14,402 bases of DNA from Pseudomonadota bacterium (GTDB lineage: Bacteria > Pseudomonadota > Alphaproteobacteria > Caulobacterales > Caulobacteraceae): the NCBI GenBank assembly GCA_023445955.1, contig JAEXJH010000041.1, positions 1-14,402 of the forward strand, written 5' to 3'. How positions within the stretch are numbered: the first letter of the stretch is position 1; the number at the start of each line of letters is the position of its first letter. This document shows, one piece after another, positions 1 to 7,225 of this stretch. The notes beneath the pieces are model-generated. The model did not search any database. It was not told the DNA's origin and saw only the letters and a list, made by a program, of their open reading frames with translations. The position numbers and the translations under genes are program-made.

Positions 1-2324
1 GCGACCACGGCGAAGCCGTCGACGGCCAGGTCGTTCAGGTCGGTGGCGTAGCGCTTACCGGTGTACTTGCCTTGGACGCCGAACGAGAACGGACCTTCTT
101 CGTAGTTGATCCGGCCACCGAACATGATCTTCGGGGTCTCGACCAGGCGCTTGCCGTTGATCGGGGCGAAGACGTTGGCGCGGATTTGCAGCGGATCTTG
201 GTACTTGGCGTCCGTGTAGGTCGCCGAACCGGCCACCGACAGTTCGTCCGTGATCTTGCCGCCGATTTGACCTTCGATGCCCTTGATCTCGACCGCGCCC
301 ACGTTGCGTTCGCGGTTGGTGTCGGTGTCGGGGTCGTAGGTGCTGACGACGCGGTTCTTGAACTGCGTCTTATAGGCGCTCAGCGTGCCGTAGTAGCCCG
401 GCATGTTGAAGCGGTAGCCGATTTCGGCGTTCTTGGTCGCTTCCGGCTTGGCGTTCAGCGAGCCGATCGAGCCGTTGGCCAGGCGTTGGACGGTGTAATA
501 GCTGTCCGTACGCAGGGCCGAGATCTGCTCCGAGTAGCTGCCGTAGAACGTGTTGTGGTCGTCCAGACGGAACTGCACGCCGACGTTCGGCAGGGTCTTC
601 TTGACGGTCGCGTTGTACGAGAACGGCGAGATGTACTCGTTGGCGGCGTTCTGGCTGGCGAACTTGACGTTGCCGTTAGCCAGGGTCGAGGACGGCGCTT
701 CGGTCGTGCAGAGCACGTTGCTGGTGCCGTTTTGAGTGAAGCAGTACTGGTTCAGGTTGCGGCTGAATTCCTTGTGCTGAATGCCCAAGGTGATCTCGAA
801 CTTGTCGTCGAAGAAGCGGCCGCGATATTCGGCGGCGACTTGCTTCAGCTCGGCGACCGAGAAGCGGTCACGGAAGCGGAGCAGAGCACCGTCGGCGCCG
901 AGGATGCGATCGCCGCCCCAGGTTTCCTTGCCGCCGAACCAGTTCTTCATGAAGCCGGTCGCTTGATCGACGTAACCCGCTTCCGAGGTCTGACGGTGAC
1001 GACCGCGGTCGTAGGTGTAGGCCAGGCGGAAGGTGTTATCTTCGTTCAGGCGCCAGATCAGCGAGGTGTTCAGGCCGTAACGACGGGTGTTGGTGTTCGA
1101 GGGCGACATGTAACGGACCGAGTCCATGCAGTCGCCGTCGCCGTTCAGGTCGACGCCGCGGTTGGTCGTGCCGATCGTGCCGACCTTACAGCTGGCGAAG
1201 GTGGTGGCCTTGCCGACCAGCTTGGCGTCGTATTCGTTGATCGACACTTGCTGGGTGCCGCCGTTGGCCATCACGTACTGGAACGACGGGTCGAACGTGA
1301 AGATCAGGCTGTCGGTCAGCGAGAAGCGCGACTTCAGGCGGATGTTGCCGGTGTTCGACGGGTTGATACGGCCGCCCCACCAGTTGCTGCCGTTGCCGTC
1401 GATGTCACGCGAACCGGCGACGACGGTCGGCTTGATCCAGTCGTAGAAGCCGGTCGTGGCCGTGGTGTTGTTGCGGTAGTCGTAGTCCCGGCCGAACTGA
1501 TCCAGTTCCGGAATGATCGACAGGTCGGCGGTGCCGAGCTGGAAGTTGTTGTAGTTGAAGTTGCGGTTCAGGTTCCAGTGAGCCGACAGGGCGATGTAGT
1601 CGCCCTTAGAACCGATGTCCTGCCAGATGCGGGCGTTGTACTGCGTCTTCTGCAGGTCGCCTTCACCCTTGAACTTGTCGTACTTGGTGTACGAGGCCGA
1701 GGCCCAGGCCTTGGTGCCCCAGGGGCCGAATTCACCGGTCTGGATCAGGCCGAAGAAGCGGCGATAGTTGAAGCTGCCGTACGAGGCGTCGGCGGTCGCG
1801 CCCATGTCCTTGGTCGGCTTCAGGGTCGAGTAGTTGATCACGCCGCCGGTGGCCGAGATGGTCGGGGTGTCGACGTCGGTCTGACCGGTCGTGACGTTGG
1901 CCTTCTCGATCAGTTCCGGGTCCAGCTGCTGGTTCGAATACAGCGCGTAGTTGCCGGTGTCGTTCGTCGGGATACCGTCGAAGGTCAGCGAGATGCGGTT
2001 GCCGTCGAAGCCGCGCAGACGGATGTTGCCGCCGCTGTTGCCGTACGGGTCGTTGTTGGTGAAGTTCAGACCCGGGACGCTGTTCAGCGTCTGGACGATC
2101 GTCTGACCGGCGGCCTGACGGCCAATGAATTCTTGGGTGAGGGTCGAACGCGACTTCGGCGAGGTCTCAGCGACCACGGCGCCGTCGATCGACTTCTGGC
2201 CGGCGGCGGTGACGACGACTTGTTCGACTGCGTCGGTGCCCGACGATTGGGCCATCGCCGAACCGGCGGCGACCATGACGCCGACCATTGCGGTCGTCGC
2301 CAGGGCGAAATTTCTCATATTCAT
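1..2324 (-). CDS. TonB-dependent outer membrane receptor (3'-truncated by window edge)
   Basis: Outer membrane beta-barrel receptor for TonB/ExbBD-energised uptake; the substrate cannot be told from sequence. 774 codons are visible and the frame stays open to the left edge. The C-terminal strands, probably several tens of residues by comparison with the family, are missing. Residues 1-25 form a signal peptide (MNMRNFALATTAMV..., cleavage after AMA before QSS). A TonB-box-like EQVVVTA lies at 34-40. The plug domain at about 45-170 contains VPGLNF, NIRLRGFDGNRISLTFDGIP and the typical end ATGGVINYSTLKP. The rest is barrel, rich in aromatic and Asn/Gly strand-loop alternation. An acidic loop DLNGDGDCMD sits at 392-401, and there are Cys pairs 379/399 and in QYCFTQNGTSNVLC. 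ATG 2324 is preferred over the in-frame ATG 2318 because GAGGGGA lies 8 nt upstream. The gene is divergent from the glycosyltransferase at 2511. An open frame at 72-2375 on the other strand is its shadow. Confidence 0.95.
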   Translation of the reverse strand, partial: MNMRNFALATTAMVGVMVAAGSAMAQSSGTDAVEQVVVTAAGQKSIDGAVVAETSPKSRSTLTQEFIGRQAAGQTIVQTLNSVPGLNFTNNDPYGNSGGNIRLRGFDGNRISLTFDGIPTNDTGNYALYSNQQLDPELIEKANVTTGQTDVDTPTISATGGVINYSTLKPTKDMGATADASYGSFNYRRFFGLIQTGEFGPWGTKAWASASYTKYDKFKGEGDLQKTQYNARIWQDIGSKGDYIALSAHWNLNRNFNYNNFQLGTADLSIIPELDQFGRDYDYRNNTTATTGFYDWIKPTVVAGSRDIDGNGSNWWGGRINPSNTGNIRLKSRFSLTDSLIFTFDPSFQYVMANGGTQQVSINEYDAKLVGKATTFASCKVGTIGTTNRGVDLNGDGDCMDSVRYMSPSNTNTRRYGLNTSLIWRLNEDNTFRLAYTYDRGRHRQTSEAGYVDQATGFMKNWFGGKETWGGDRILGADGALLRFRDRFSVAELKQVAAEYRGRFFDDKFEITLGIQHKEFSRNLNQYCFTQNGTSNVLCTTEAPSSTLANGNVKFASQNAANEYISPFSYNATVKKTLPNVGVQFRLDDHNTFYGSYSEQISALRTDSYYTVQRLANGSIGSLNAKPEATKNAEIGYRFNMPGYYGTLSAYKTQFKNRVVSTYDPDTDTNRERNVGAVEIKGIEGQIGGKITDELSVAGSATYTDAKYQDPLQIRANVFAPINGKRLVETPKIMFGGRINYEEGPFSFGVQGKYTGKRYATDLNDLAVDGFAVV

Positions 2325-2354
2325 CTTGAAGATCCCCTCATTATTCGACACGCC

Positions 2355-2368
2355 TGCCGTGGACGGCA
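2355..2368. promoter_or_regulatory. 14-bp palindrome in the receptor leader, possible operator
   Basis: TGCCGTGGACGGCA has perfect 6-bp arms around a 2-bp centre and starts 31 bp upstream of the receptor start codon, inside its presumed 5' leader. The 2-nt centre is too short for an RNA loop without losing pairs, so a DNA-binding site is the more natural reading. Chance occurrence in GC-rich DNA is quite possible. Confidence 0.25.
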
Positions 2369-2400
2369 TGGATGAGCATCGTTGGGGCCGTTTAGCGAAA

Positions 2401-2425
2401 GTTTTAGAAGGTTTGGTGACGGAAA
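2401..2425 (-). promoter_or_regulatory. Candidate promoter of the TonB-dependent receptor
   Basis: On the minus strand, TCTAAAAC (2408-2401) matches the Caulobacter housekeeping -10 consensus GCTANAWC at 7 of 8 positions. A weak -35-like TTTCCGT (2425-2419) lies 10 nt upstream. The transcript would begin near 2394 and have a leader of about 70 nt. The -35 match is poor (4 of 7). A second -10-like element, GCTAAAC, lies a little downstream, so the assignment is tentative. Confidence 0.3.
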
Positions 2426-2474
2426 GGCCACGCCCTCCCCCAAACTGTCATAAACGGCGGATAACGCGGAAGAA

Positions 2475-2504
2475 TTGGTCAGATTTTTCTTACTTGGCTA
2501 ATTA
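2475..2504 (+). promoter_or_regulatory. Candidate promoter giving a leaderless glycosyltransferase mRNA
   Basis: TTGGTC (2475-2480), a 16-nt spacer and GCTAATTA (2497-2504) resemble a sigma-70-type promoter; the -10 matches GCTANAWC at 6 of 8. The ATG follows 6 nt after the -10, where transcription would be expected to start. There is no good Shine-Dalgarno, only AGG 4 nt before the ATG. The same -35/-10/ATG spacing recurs at trmD (13836-13874). Inferred, not demonstrated. Confidence 0.4.
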
Positions 2505-2510
2505 GGCGTC

Positions 2511-4094
2511 ATGGCAACCGCACACGAATCTTCGCGCTCCTCGACCGAATCCCGCGCCTGGCGGATGACCCTGATCGGGGTCGCCCTGCTGACGCTGGTG
2601 CGGCTTGTCGCCTTGTTTTCAACGCCTCTTGAGCTGTACCCGGACGAAGCCCAGTACTGGCTGTGGTCGCGCGAGCTGGCGTTCGGCTACTTCTCCAAGC
2701 CGCCGATGATCGCCTGGCTGATCTGGGCCACGACCCATATCGGGGGCGACGCCGAGGCCTGGGTGCGACTTTCCGCCCCACTCCTGCATGGCGCGACCGC
2801 CCTGGTCGTCCACCGCATCGCTCGCAAGCTCTACGGCGGCTGGGCGGGCCTGGTCGCGGCGGCGATCTACAGCCTCATGCCGGGCGTGGTGCTGTCGTCG
2901 GGCCTGATGGCCACCGACGCGCCGCTGCTGTTCTTCCTGTCGCTGACGATCTGGGCCTATGTCGCCCTGGCCGAGGAGACCGCGCCGCGCCGCTACTTCA
3001 TCGCCGCCGGCATGGGCGTGGCCTTGGGTTTGGCCTTCCTGTCGAAGTACGCGGCCGTCTACGCCCTGGGCAGCATCGTCATCCACTACGCCATCTCGAA
3101 GCCGGCGCGCGAGCGCTGGTGCGTCGCCGCGGCGGTGCTGTTCGTCACCGCCTTCGTCCTGACCCTGGCCCCGAACTTCGCCTGGAACGCCAGCCACCAG
3201 TTCGCGACGGTCAAGCACACGGCCTCGAACGCCAACTGGGGCGCGCACCAGCTGTTTAACTTCCGTGAGCTGATCGAATTCATCGCCTCGCAGTTCGGTG
3301 TCTTCGGTCCCTTGCCGTTCGCGGCGCTGATCGGCGGCGCGGTGTGGCTGGGCGTGAAGAAGAAGCTGCAGTCGCCCGACCTGCTGCTGCTGTGCTTCTG
3401 CGCTCCGCCGCTGATCATCGTGGCCGGCGAGGCCTTCGTTTCGCGCGCCAACGCCAACTGGGCCGGCGCCGCCTTCGTGGCCGGCTCGGTGTTGTCGGCC
3501 GGCTGGCTGCTGCGCTGGAACGCCCGCCGCTGGCTGATCGCGGGCCTGGGCTTCGAGGCCCTGTTCGCCCTGTTCTTCGTGGTCTGCATGGTCAATCCGA
3601 AGGCCGCCGACGCGGTGGGCCTGTCGAACGGCTTCAAGCGCGTGCGCGGCTGGGACCAGACCGTCCAGGCGATCATCGACCGCTCGCGAGAAGAGACCGC
3701 CCTACACGGCGGCCTCAGCGCCGTCGCGATGGACGACCGCTTCGTCTACAACGCCGCCGCCTATTACGGCCGCGACTATTTCGGCCAGCCGGGCGCGCCG
3801 CCGCTGCGCATGTGGGTGCACGAGGCCCACCCGCAGAACCAGGCCGAGACCGAGAGCCCACTGGACGCCGACTATGGCCGCCGCGCCCTGATCGTCAGCC
3901 TGGAGGGCGGCTATCGCCCCGAGATCGAACAGGACTTCAAGGCGAGCTCGGGCATCCAGATCAGCCGCGTGCGCCTGGACAAGAAGCGCTCGCGCCGGAT
4001 CGACCTGTTCATCGCCGAGGGCTTCGCCCCCCTGCCCCGCGACCCGGTCACCGGCCTGCCGCCAGAGCCGAAGAGAGAGCCGAAGAAGAAGTAG
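2511..4094 (+). CDS. ArnT/PMT-like membrane glycosyltransferase (GT39 family)
   Basis: Integral inner-membrane glycosyltransferase expected to move a sugar from a polyprenyl-phosphate carrier to an envelope acceptor on the periplasmic side. The acceptor (lipid, glycan or protein) is unknown. 527 residues, near the usual size of PMT_2 proteins. After a short polar N-terminus there is a first helix (about 20-38), then the family signature LYPDEAQYWLW at 42-52 with the acidic pair D45-E46, followed by YFSKPPMIAWL. ATDAPLLFF at 134-142 and SRANANWAGAAF at 311-322 are typical of bacterial GT39 proteins. About ten hydrophobic segments run to residue 360, and a soluble periplasmic-type domain fills 365-527, ending in a basic Pro/Lys tail. 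The start has almost no ribosome binding site and may be leaderless. It is divergent from the receptor and followed after 78 bp by the PfpI-like gene on the same strand, with no terminator seen between them. Confidence 0.9.
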   Translation: MATAHESSRSSTESRAWRMTLIGVALLTLVRLVALFSTPLELYPDEAQYWLWSRELAFGYFSKPPMIAWLIWATTHIGGDAEAWVRLSAPLLHGATALVVHRIARKLYGGWAGLVAAAIYSLMPGVVLSSGLMATDAPLLFFLSLTIWAYVALAEETAPRRYFIAAGMGVALGLAFLSKYAAVYALGSIVIHYAISKPARERWCVAAAVLFVTAFVLTLAPNFAWNASHQFATVKHTASNANWGAHQLFNFRELIEFIASQFGVFGPLPFAALIGGAVWLGVKKKLQSPDLLLLCFCAPPLIIVAGEAFVSRANANWAGAAFVAGSVLSAGWLLRWNARRWLIAGLGFEALFALFFVVCMVNPKAADAVGLSNGFKRVRGWDQTVQAIIDRSREETALHGGLSAVAMDDRFVYNAAAYYGRDYFGQPGAPPLRMWVHEAHPQNQAETESPLDADYGRRALIVSLEGGYRPEIEQDFKASSGIQISRVRLDKKRSRRIDLFIAEGFAPLPRDPVTGLPPEPKREPKKK

Positions 4095-4172
4095 GCGGCT
4101 TTCGAGGGATCACCGTCCTTTCGCAAGCGCCGCCGTCGTCGAGACTTCCCGCGTGTCCAAAGGGAGGCCCCG

Positions 4173-5162
4173 ATGCTGCGCCTGTTCGTCTTTCTGCTGG
4201 CCCTGCTGAGCGGCGCTCCGGCCCTGGCCAGGCCCCTGGTCGTGATCCTGGCCGAGCCGCGCGGAACCGAGACCACCGACCTGATCGCGCCCTACGCCGT
4301 GCTGGCCGAGTCCGGATCGGTGGAGGTGCGGATCATCGCGCCAAGCTTGTCGCCCGTGCGGCTGATGCCCGGCCAGGCCTGGGTTCGTCCGCAGACGACC
4401 TATGCGACGCTGGAGCGGCGGCCGGACGTCATCGTCGTCCCGTTCATGATGCCAGCCTACGACCCAGCGCGTGACGCCTGGCTGCGTGAGCAGGCCCGGG
4501 CCGGCGTGCGCATCGTCTCGATCTGCGCCGGGGCCGAGACCCTGGCTCATGCGGGGCTGCTGGATGGGCGCGAGGCCACGACCCACTGGTATGAGATGGG
4601 CCGTTTGGCCAAGGCCTATCCCAAGGTGCGCTGGCGCAAGGATCGCCGCTGGATCGTCGATGGCCCGGTGACCACCACCGCCGGCGTGACGGCCTCGATC
4701 CCGGCCAGCCTGGCGCTGCTGCGGGATCTCGCGGGCGAGGATGTGATGAAGGCGACGGCGGCGCGGTTGAAGGTTCCGCCGCCGGTCCAGGCCCATGAAG
4801 GCGTCGCGTTCCGGATCAGCGGCGACGCGGCGATGGCAGGTCTCGCGGGCTGGGCCAACGCCTGGCGCGGCGAGAAGGTCGCGGTGCGGATCGAGGGCGG
4901 CTTCGACGAGTTGGCGTTCGCGACGGCGCTGGACGCCTGGTCGCGGACCAACCGCTCGGAGGCGTTCGCCAGCCGGGACGCGGTGTCCAAACACGGCTTG
5001 ACGGTGATCGCGCCAGCCAAGCTTCCGCGCGCAAGACGGACAGTCGAGGCCGACGCCGGGGATCCAACCACCGCCCTGAACAACATCGCCGCCGCCTATG
5101 GCAAGGCGACGGCGCGTTATGTGGCGCTTACGCTGGAGCACCCGTACTGGCTTGGACGGTGA
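4173..5162 (+). CDS. Secreted DJ-1/PfpI (class I amidotransferase-fold) protein with an unassigned C-terminal domain
   Basis: The 329-residue protein begins with a signal peptide (MLRLFVFLLALLSGAPALA, cleavage near 19), so it should act in the periplasm. Residues 21-190 match the DJ-1/PfpI fold in the version found as the N-terminal half of FtrA-like AraC regulators. The nucleophile elbow is SICAG with C118, followed by AGLLDGREATTHW with H138; D36 stands where these proteins have an acidic residue, and TTAGVTASIPASLAL (168-182) matches the conserved end of the fold. No helix-turn-helix follows. Instead 200-329 is a region I do not recognise. Function (hydrolase, glyoxalase-like or binding protein) is unknown; 'transcriptional regulator' labels would be misleading. 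The AGGGAGG ribosome binding site at 4161-4167, 5 nt from the ATG, is strong. Its stop directly abuts that of scoB on the other strand. Confidence 0.82.
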   Translation: MLRLFVFLLALLSGAPALARPLVVILAEPRGTETTDLIAPYAVLAESGSVEVRIIAPSLSPVRLMPGQAWVRPQTTYATLERRPDVIVVPFMMPAYDPARDAWLREQARAGVRIVSICAGAETLAHAGLLDGREATTHWYEMGRLAKAYPKVRWRKDRRWIVDGPVTTTAGVTASIPASLALLRDLAGEDVMKATAARLKVPPPVQAHEGVAFRISGDAAMAGLAGWANAWRGEKVAVRIEGGFDELAFATALDAWSRTNRSEAFASRDAVSKHGLTVIAPAKLPRARRTVEADAGDPTTALNNIAAAYGKATARYVALTLEHPYWLGR

Positions 5163-5804
5163 CTAGACCGCGACCTCGAACACCGCCTCGGTCTTGGCCT
5201 TCACCTCATCCACGGTCACGCCCGGGGCCAGCTCGATCAGCTTCACCGGCGTCTTGCCGCGGTTGATCTCGAAGACGCCCAGCTCGGTGATCAGCAGATC
5301 CACCACGCCCGCGCCGGTCAGCGGCAGCGAGCATTGCTTCAGCAGCTTGGGCGCGCCCGACTTCTCGCAGTGGTCCATGACCACCACCACGCGCTTGACG
5401 CCGGCGACCAGGTCCATGGCGCCCCCCATGCCCTTGACCATCTTGCCGGGCACCATCCAGTTGGCCAGGTCGCCGGTCTCGGACACCTGCATGCCGCCCA
5501 GGATCGACAGGGCGATATGGCCGCCGCGGATCATCGCGAAGCTGTCGGCCGACGAGAAGTACGAGCTCGAGTCCAGCTCGGTAATCGTCTGCTTGCCGGC
5601 GTTGATCAGGTCGGCGTCCTCTTCGCCCTCATAGGGGAAGGGACCCATGCCCAGCATGCCGTTCTCGCTCTGCAAGGTCACCGACATCCCTTCGGGAATG
5701 TAGTTGGCCACCAGGGTCGGGATGCCGATGCCCAGGTTCACATAGAAGCCGTCCTGCAGCTCCTTGGCGGCGCGGGCCGCCATCTCATCGCGGGTCCAGG
5801 CCAT
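5163..5804 (-). CDS. scoB: 3-oxoacid CoA-transferase, subunit B
   Basis: Beta subunit of the two-subunit succinyl-CoA:3-oxoacid CoA-transferase, which moves CoA from succinyl-CoA to acetoacetate in ketone body or polyhydroxybutyrate breakdown; cytoplasmic. 213 residues, the normal length. The catalytic glutamate lies in the family motif [12 protein letters not shown] (46-57, E47). [13 protein letters not shown] (23-35) and [18 protein letters not shown] are also characteristic. Its ATG overlaps the scoA stop codon in TAATG (one shared base), so the subunits should be translationally coupled and made in equal amounts. The stop TAG (5165-5163) touches the TGA of the convergent PfpI-like gene, leaving no terminator between them. 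A related role in beta-ketoadipate metabolism (PcaJ) is less likely because no aromatic-degradation genes are nearby. Confidence 0.93.
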   Translation of the reverse strand: MAWTRDEMAARAAKELQDGFYVNLGIGIPTLVANYIPEGMSVTLQSENGMLGMGPFPYEGEEDADLINAGKQTITELDSSSYFSSADSFAMIRGGHIALSILGGMQVSETGDLANWMVPGKMVKGMGGAMDLVAGVKRVVVVMDHCEKSGAPKLLKQCSLPLTGAGVVDLLITELGVFEINRGKTPVKLIELAPGVTVDEVKAKTEAVFEVAV

Positions 5805-6529
5805 TACGCGGTTTCCTTCGACAGATTTTCTTGGGGGCGGGTGGTGACGCGCTCGATGCGCTTCTCGAACTTCGCGCCGGCGACGATGTTGTCGACATAG
5901 ATGCCGGGCGTGTGGATGGCGTCCTTGTCCAGGTCGCCGATCGCGACCAGCTGCTCGACCTCGACGACCGTCTTCTTGCCAGCCGTCGCCATCATCGGAT
6001 TGAAGTTCCGGGCGGTCTTTCGGTAGATCAGGTTGCCCTCGGCGTCGGCCTTCCAGGCCTTGACGATCGAGAGGTCGGCGACCAGGCCGCGCTCCATCAC
6101 GTACATCTCGCCGTCGAACTCGCGCACTTCCTTGCCCTCGGCCACCAGCGTGCCGTAGCCGGTGCGCGTGAAGAAGGCCGGGATGCCCGCCCCGCCCGCA
6201 CGGATGCGTTCGGCCAGCGTGCCCTGCGGATTGAACTCCAATTCCAGCTCGCCGCTGAGGTAGAGCTGTTCGAACAGCTTGTTCTCACCCACATAGGACG
6301 AGACCATCTTCTTGATCTGGCGGTTTTCGAGGAGAATCCCCAGGCCGAAGCCGTCGACGCCGCAATTGTTGGAGATGACCGTGAGGTCCTTCGTGCCCGC
6401 CTCGCGGATCGCCGCGATCAGGTTCTCCGGAATGCCGCAGAGGCCAAAGCCGCCCGCCATGATGGTCATGCCGTCGAACAGAAGCCCGGCGAGGGCCTCG
6501 ACGGCGTCTGTCTTCACCTTGTCGACCAT
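5804..6529 (-). CDS. scoA: 3-oxoacid CoA-transferase, subunit A
   Basis: Alpha subunit of the succinyl-CoA:3-oxoacid CoA-transferase, partner of the downstream scoB. 241 residues, the usual size. The glycine-rich CoA-binding signature [10 protein letters not shown] is at 26-35. [36 protein letters not shown] and [11 protein letters not shown] are standard family blocks. The start ATG at 6529 has AGGGAG 5 nt upstream. The gene shares a 107-bp divergent control region with the Kef reductase, and that region contains several short inverted repeats. Pairing with scoB and the sequence blocks point to acetoacetate as substrate. Substrate range cannot be fixed from sequence alone. Confidence 0.93.
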   Translation of the reverse strand: MVDKVKTDAVEALAGLLFDGMTIMAGGFGLCGIPENLIAAIREAGTKDLTVISNNCGVDGFGLGILLENRQIKKMVSSYVGENKLFEQLYLSGELELEFNPQGTLAERIRAGGAGIPAFFTRTGYGTLVAEGKEVREFDGEMYVMERGLVADLSIVKAWKADAEGNLIYRKTARNFNPMMATAGKKTVVEVEQLVAIGDLDKDAIHTPGIYVDNIVAGAKFEKRIERVTTRPQENLSKETA

Positions 6530-6558
6530 GGTGTCTCCCTTGTCCGGACTTGCTATTC

Positions 6559-6575
6559 CGGTTCTTGGCGAACCG
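6559..6575. promoter_or_regulatory. 17-bp inverted repeat between scoA and the Kef reductase gene
   Basis: CGGTTCTTGGCGAACCG has perfect 6-bp arms separated by 5 bp. It lies 30 bp upstream of the scoA start and about 60 bp upstream of the reductase start, a suitable place for an operator acting on either gene. CCGGA...TCCGG (6544-6561) overlaps its edge. No regulator gene is in the window. Confidence 0.3.
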
Positions 6576-6595
6576 TGTCGCCCGAGCCGCGAAGA

Positions 6596-6615
6596 AATTC
6601 AACCCTTGATGAATT
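6596..6615. promoter_or_regulatory. AT-rich 20-bp interrupted palindrome upstream of the Kef reductase gene
   Basis: AATTCA (6596-6601), 8 bp, TGAATT (6610-6615). The AT content stands out in otherwise GC-rich DNA and the position, 21 bp before the reductase ATG, overlaps where its promoter must lie. It could be a repressor or activator site, or simply an AT-rich promoter with chance symmetry. Confidence 0.3.
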
Positions 6616-6636
6616 ATTTTACCGAAGGGTCGTTTG

Positions 6637-7218
6637 ATGACCGACGCTAGCACCGGCCCCGTGACGCCCGCCACCTCCGGAGTGCTCCTGGTCTTGGCGC
6701 ACCCGGCGCTTGAACGCTCGCGCGCCAATAGGGCGCTCGCGAAGGCGGCCAAGGGCCTGTCCGGCGTCACCTTCAAGGACCTGTACGAGACCTATCCGGA
6801 CTTCGTGATCGACATCGAGGCCGAGCAGGCCGCCCTGGTGAAGCACGACGTGATCGCCCTGCAGTTCCCGCTCTATTGGTATTCGACCCCCGCCCTGATG
6901 AAGGAGTGGCTGGATCTGGTCTGGCTGCACGGCTTCGCCTATGGCGAGGACGGCGTGGCGCTGAAGGGCAAGAAGATGTTCGTGGCCTGCTCGACCGGCG
7001 CTTCGGCAAAAGCCTATCACGCCCACGGCTACAACCGGTTCAGCATGGACGAGTTCCTGCGCCCGCTGGAGCAGACCGCCCACCTGTGCGGCATGGAATG
7101 GGAGACGCCGTTCGTCGTGCACGGCGCCTCCGTAAAAGACGATGCGGCGCTGAAGGCCGAGGCTGAGCGCTATCGGGCGCGCGTGACCTCGCTGCTGCCC
7201 AAGAGCGTGGAGGCTTAA
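6637..7218 (+). CDS. Kef-associated NAD(P)H:quinone reductase-like subunit (KefF/KefG type)
   Basis: Cytoplasmic flavodoxin-fold protein of the KefF/KefG group, which bind FMN and are needed for full activity of the glutathione-gated Kef potassium efflux systems; some reduce quinones. 193 residues. Motifs: AHPALERSRAN (21-31), the FMN-phosphate loop; DLYETYPDFVIDI (48-60); QFPLYWYSTPALMKEWLD (76-93); GFAYG (99-103). The middle looks like KefG, whereas CGMEW..PFVVHG near the C-terminus looks like KefF, so I do not assign one name. I chose ATG 6637 over TTG 6634 because GAAGGG (6624-6629) is spaced 7 nt from it. The antiporter gene begins 7 bp after its stop, so the two form an operon and surely work together. 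Confidence 0.9.
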   Translation: MTDASTGPVTPATSGVLLVLAHPALERSRANRALAKAAKGLSGVTFKDLYETYPDFVIDIEAEQAALVKHDVIALQFPLYWYSTPALMKEWLDLVWLHGFAYGEDGVALKGKKMFVACSTGASAKAYHAHGYNRFSMDEFLRPLEQTAHLCGMEWETPFVVHGASVKDDAALKAEAERYRARVTSLLPKSVEA

Positions 7219-7225
7219 GGACCGC

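Noticed and set aside
72..2375. Plus-strand 767-codon open frame
   Set aside because: It is antisense to the TonB-dependent receptor, whose translation shows signal peptide, TonB box and plug motifs. The plus-strand product is a low-complexity Val/Arg/Gly/Asp-rich chain typical of high-GC shadows.
3344..4474. Plus-strand 376-codon frame bridging the glycosyltransferase and PfpI-like genes
   Set aside because: It overlaps both real genes in another frame and gives an Arg/Pro/Gly-rich chain; no ribosome binding site or domain.
6634..6639. TTG 6634 as start of the Kef reductase
   Set aside because: The adjacent ATG 6637 is the better codon and has GAAGGG at 7 nt.
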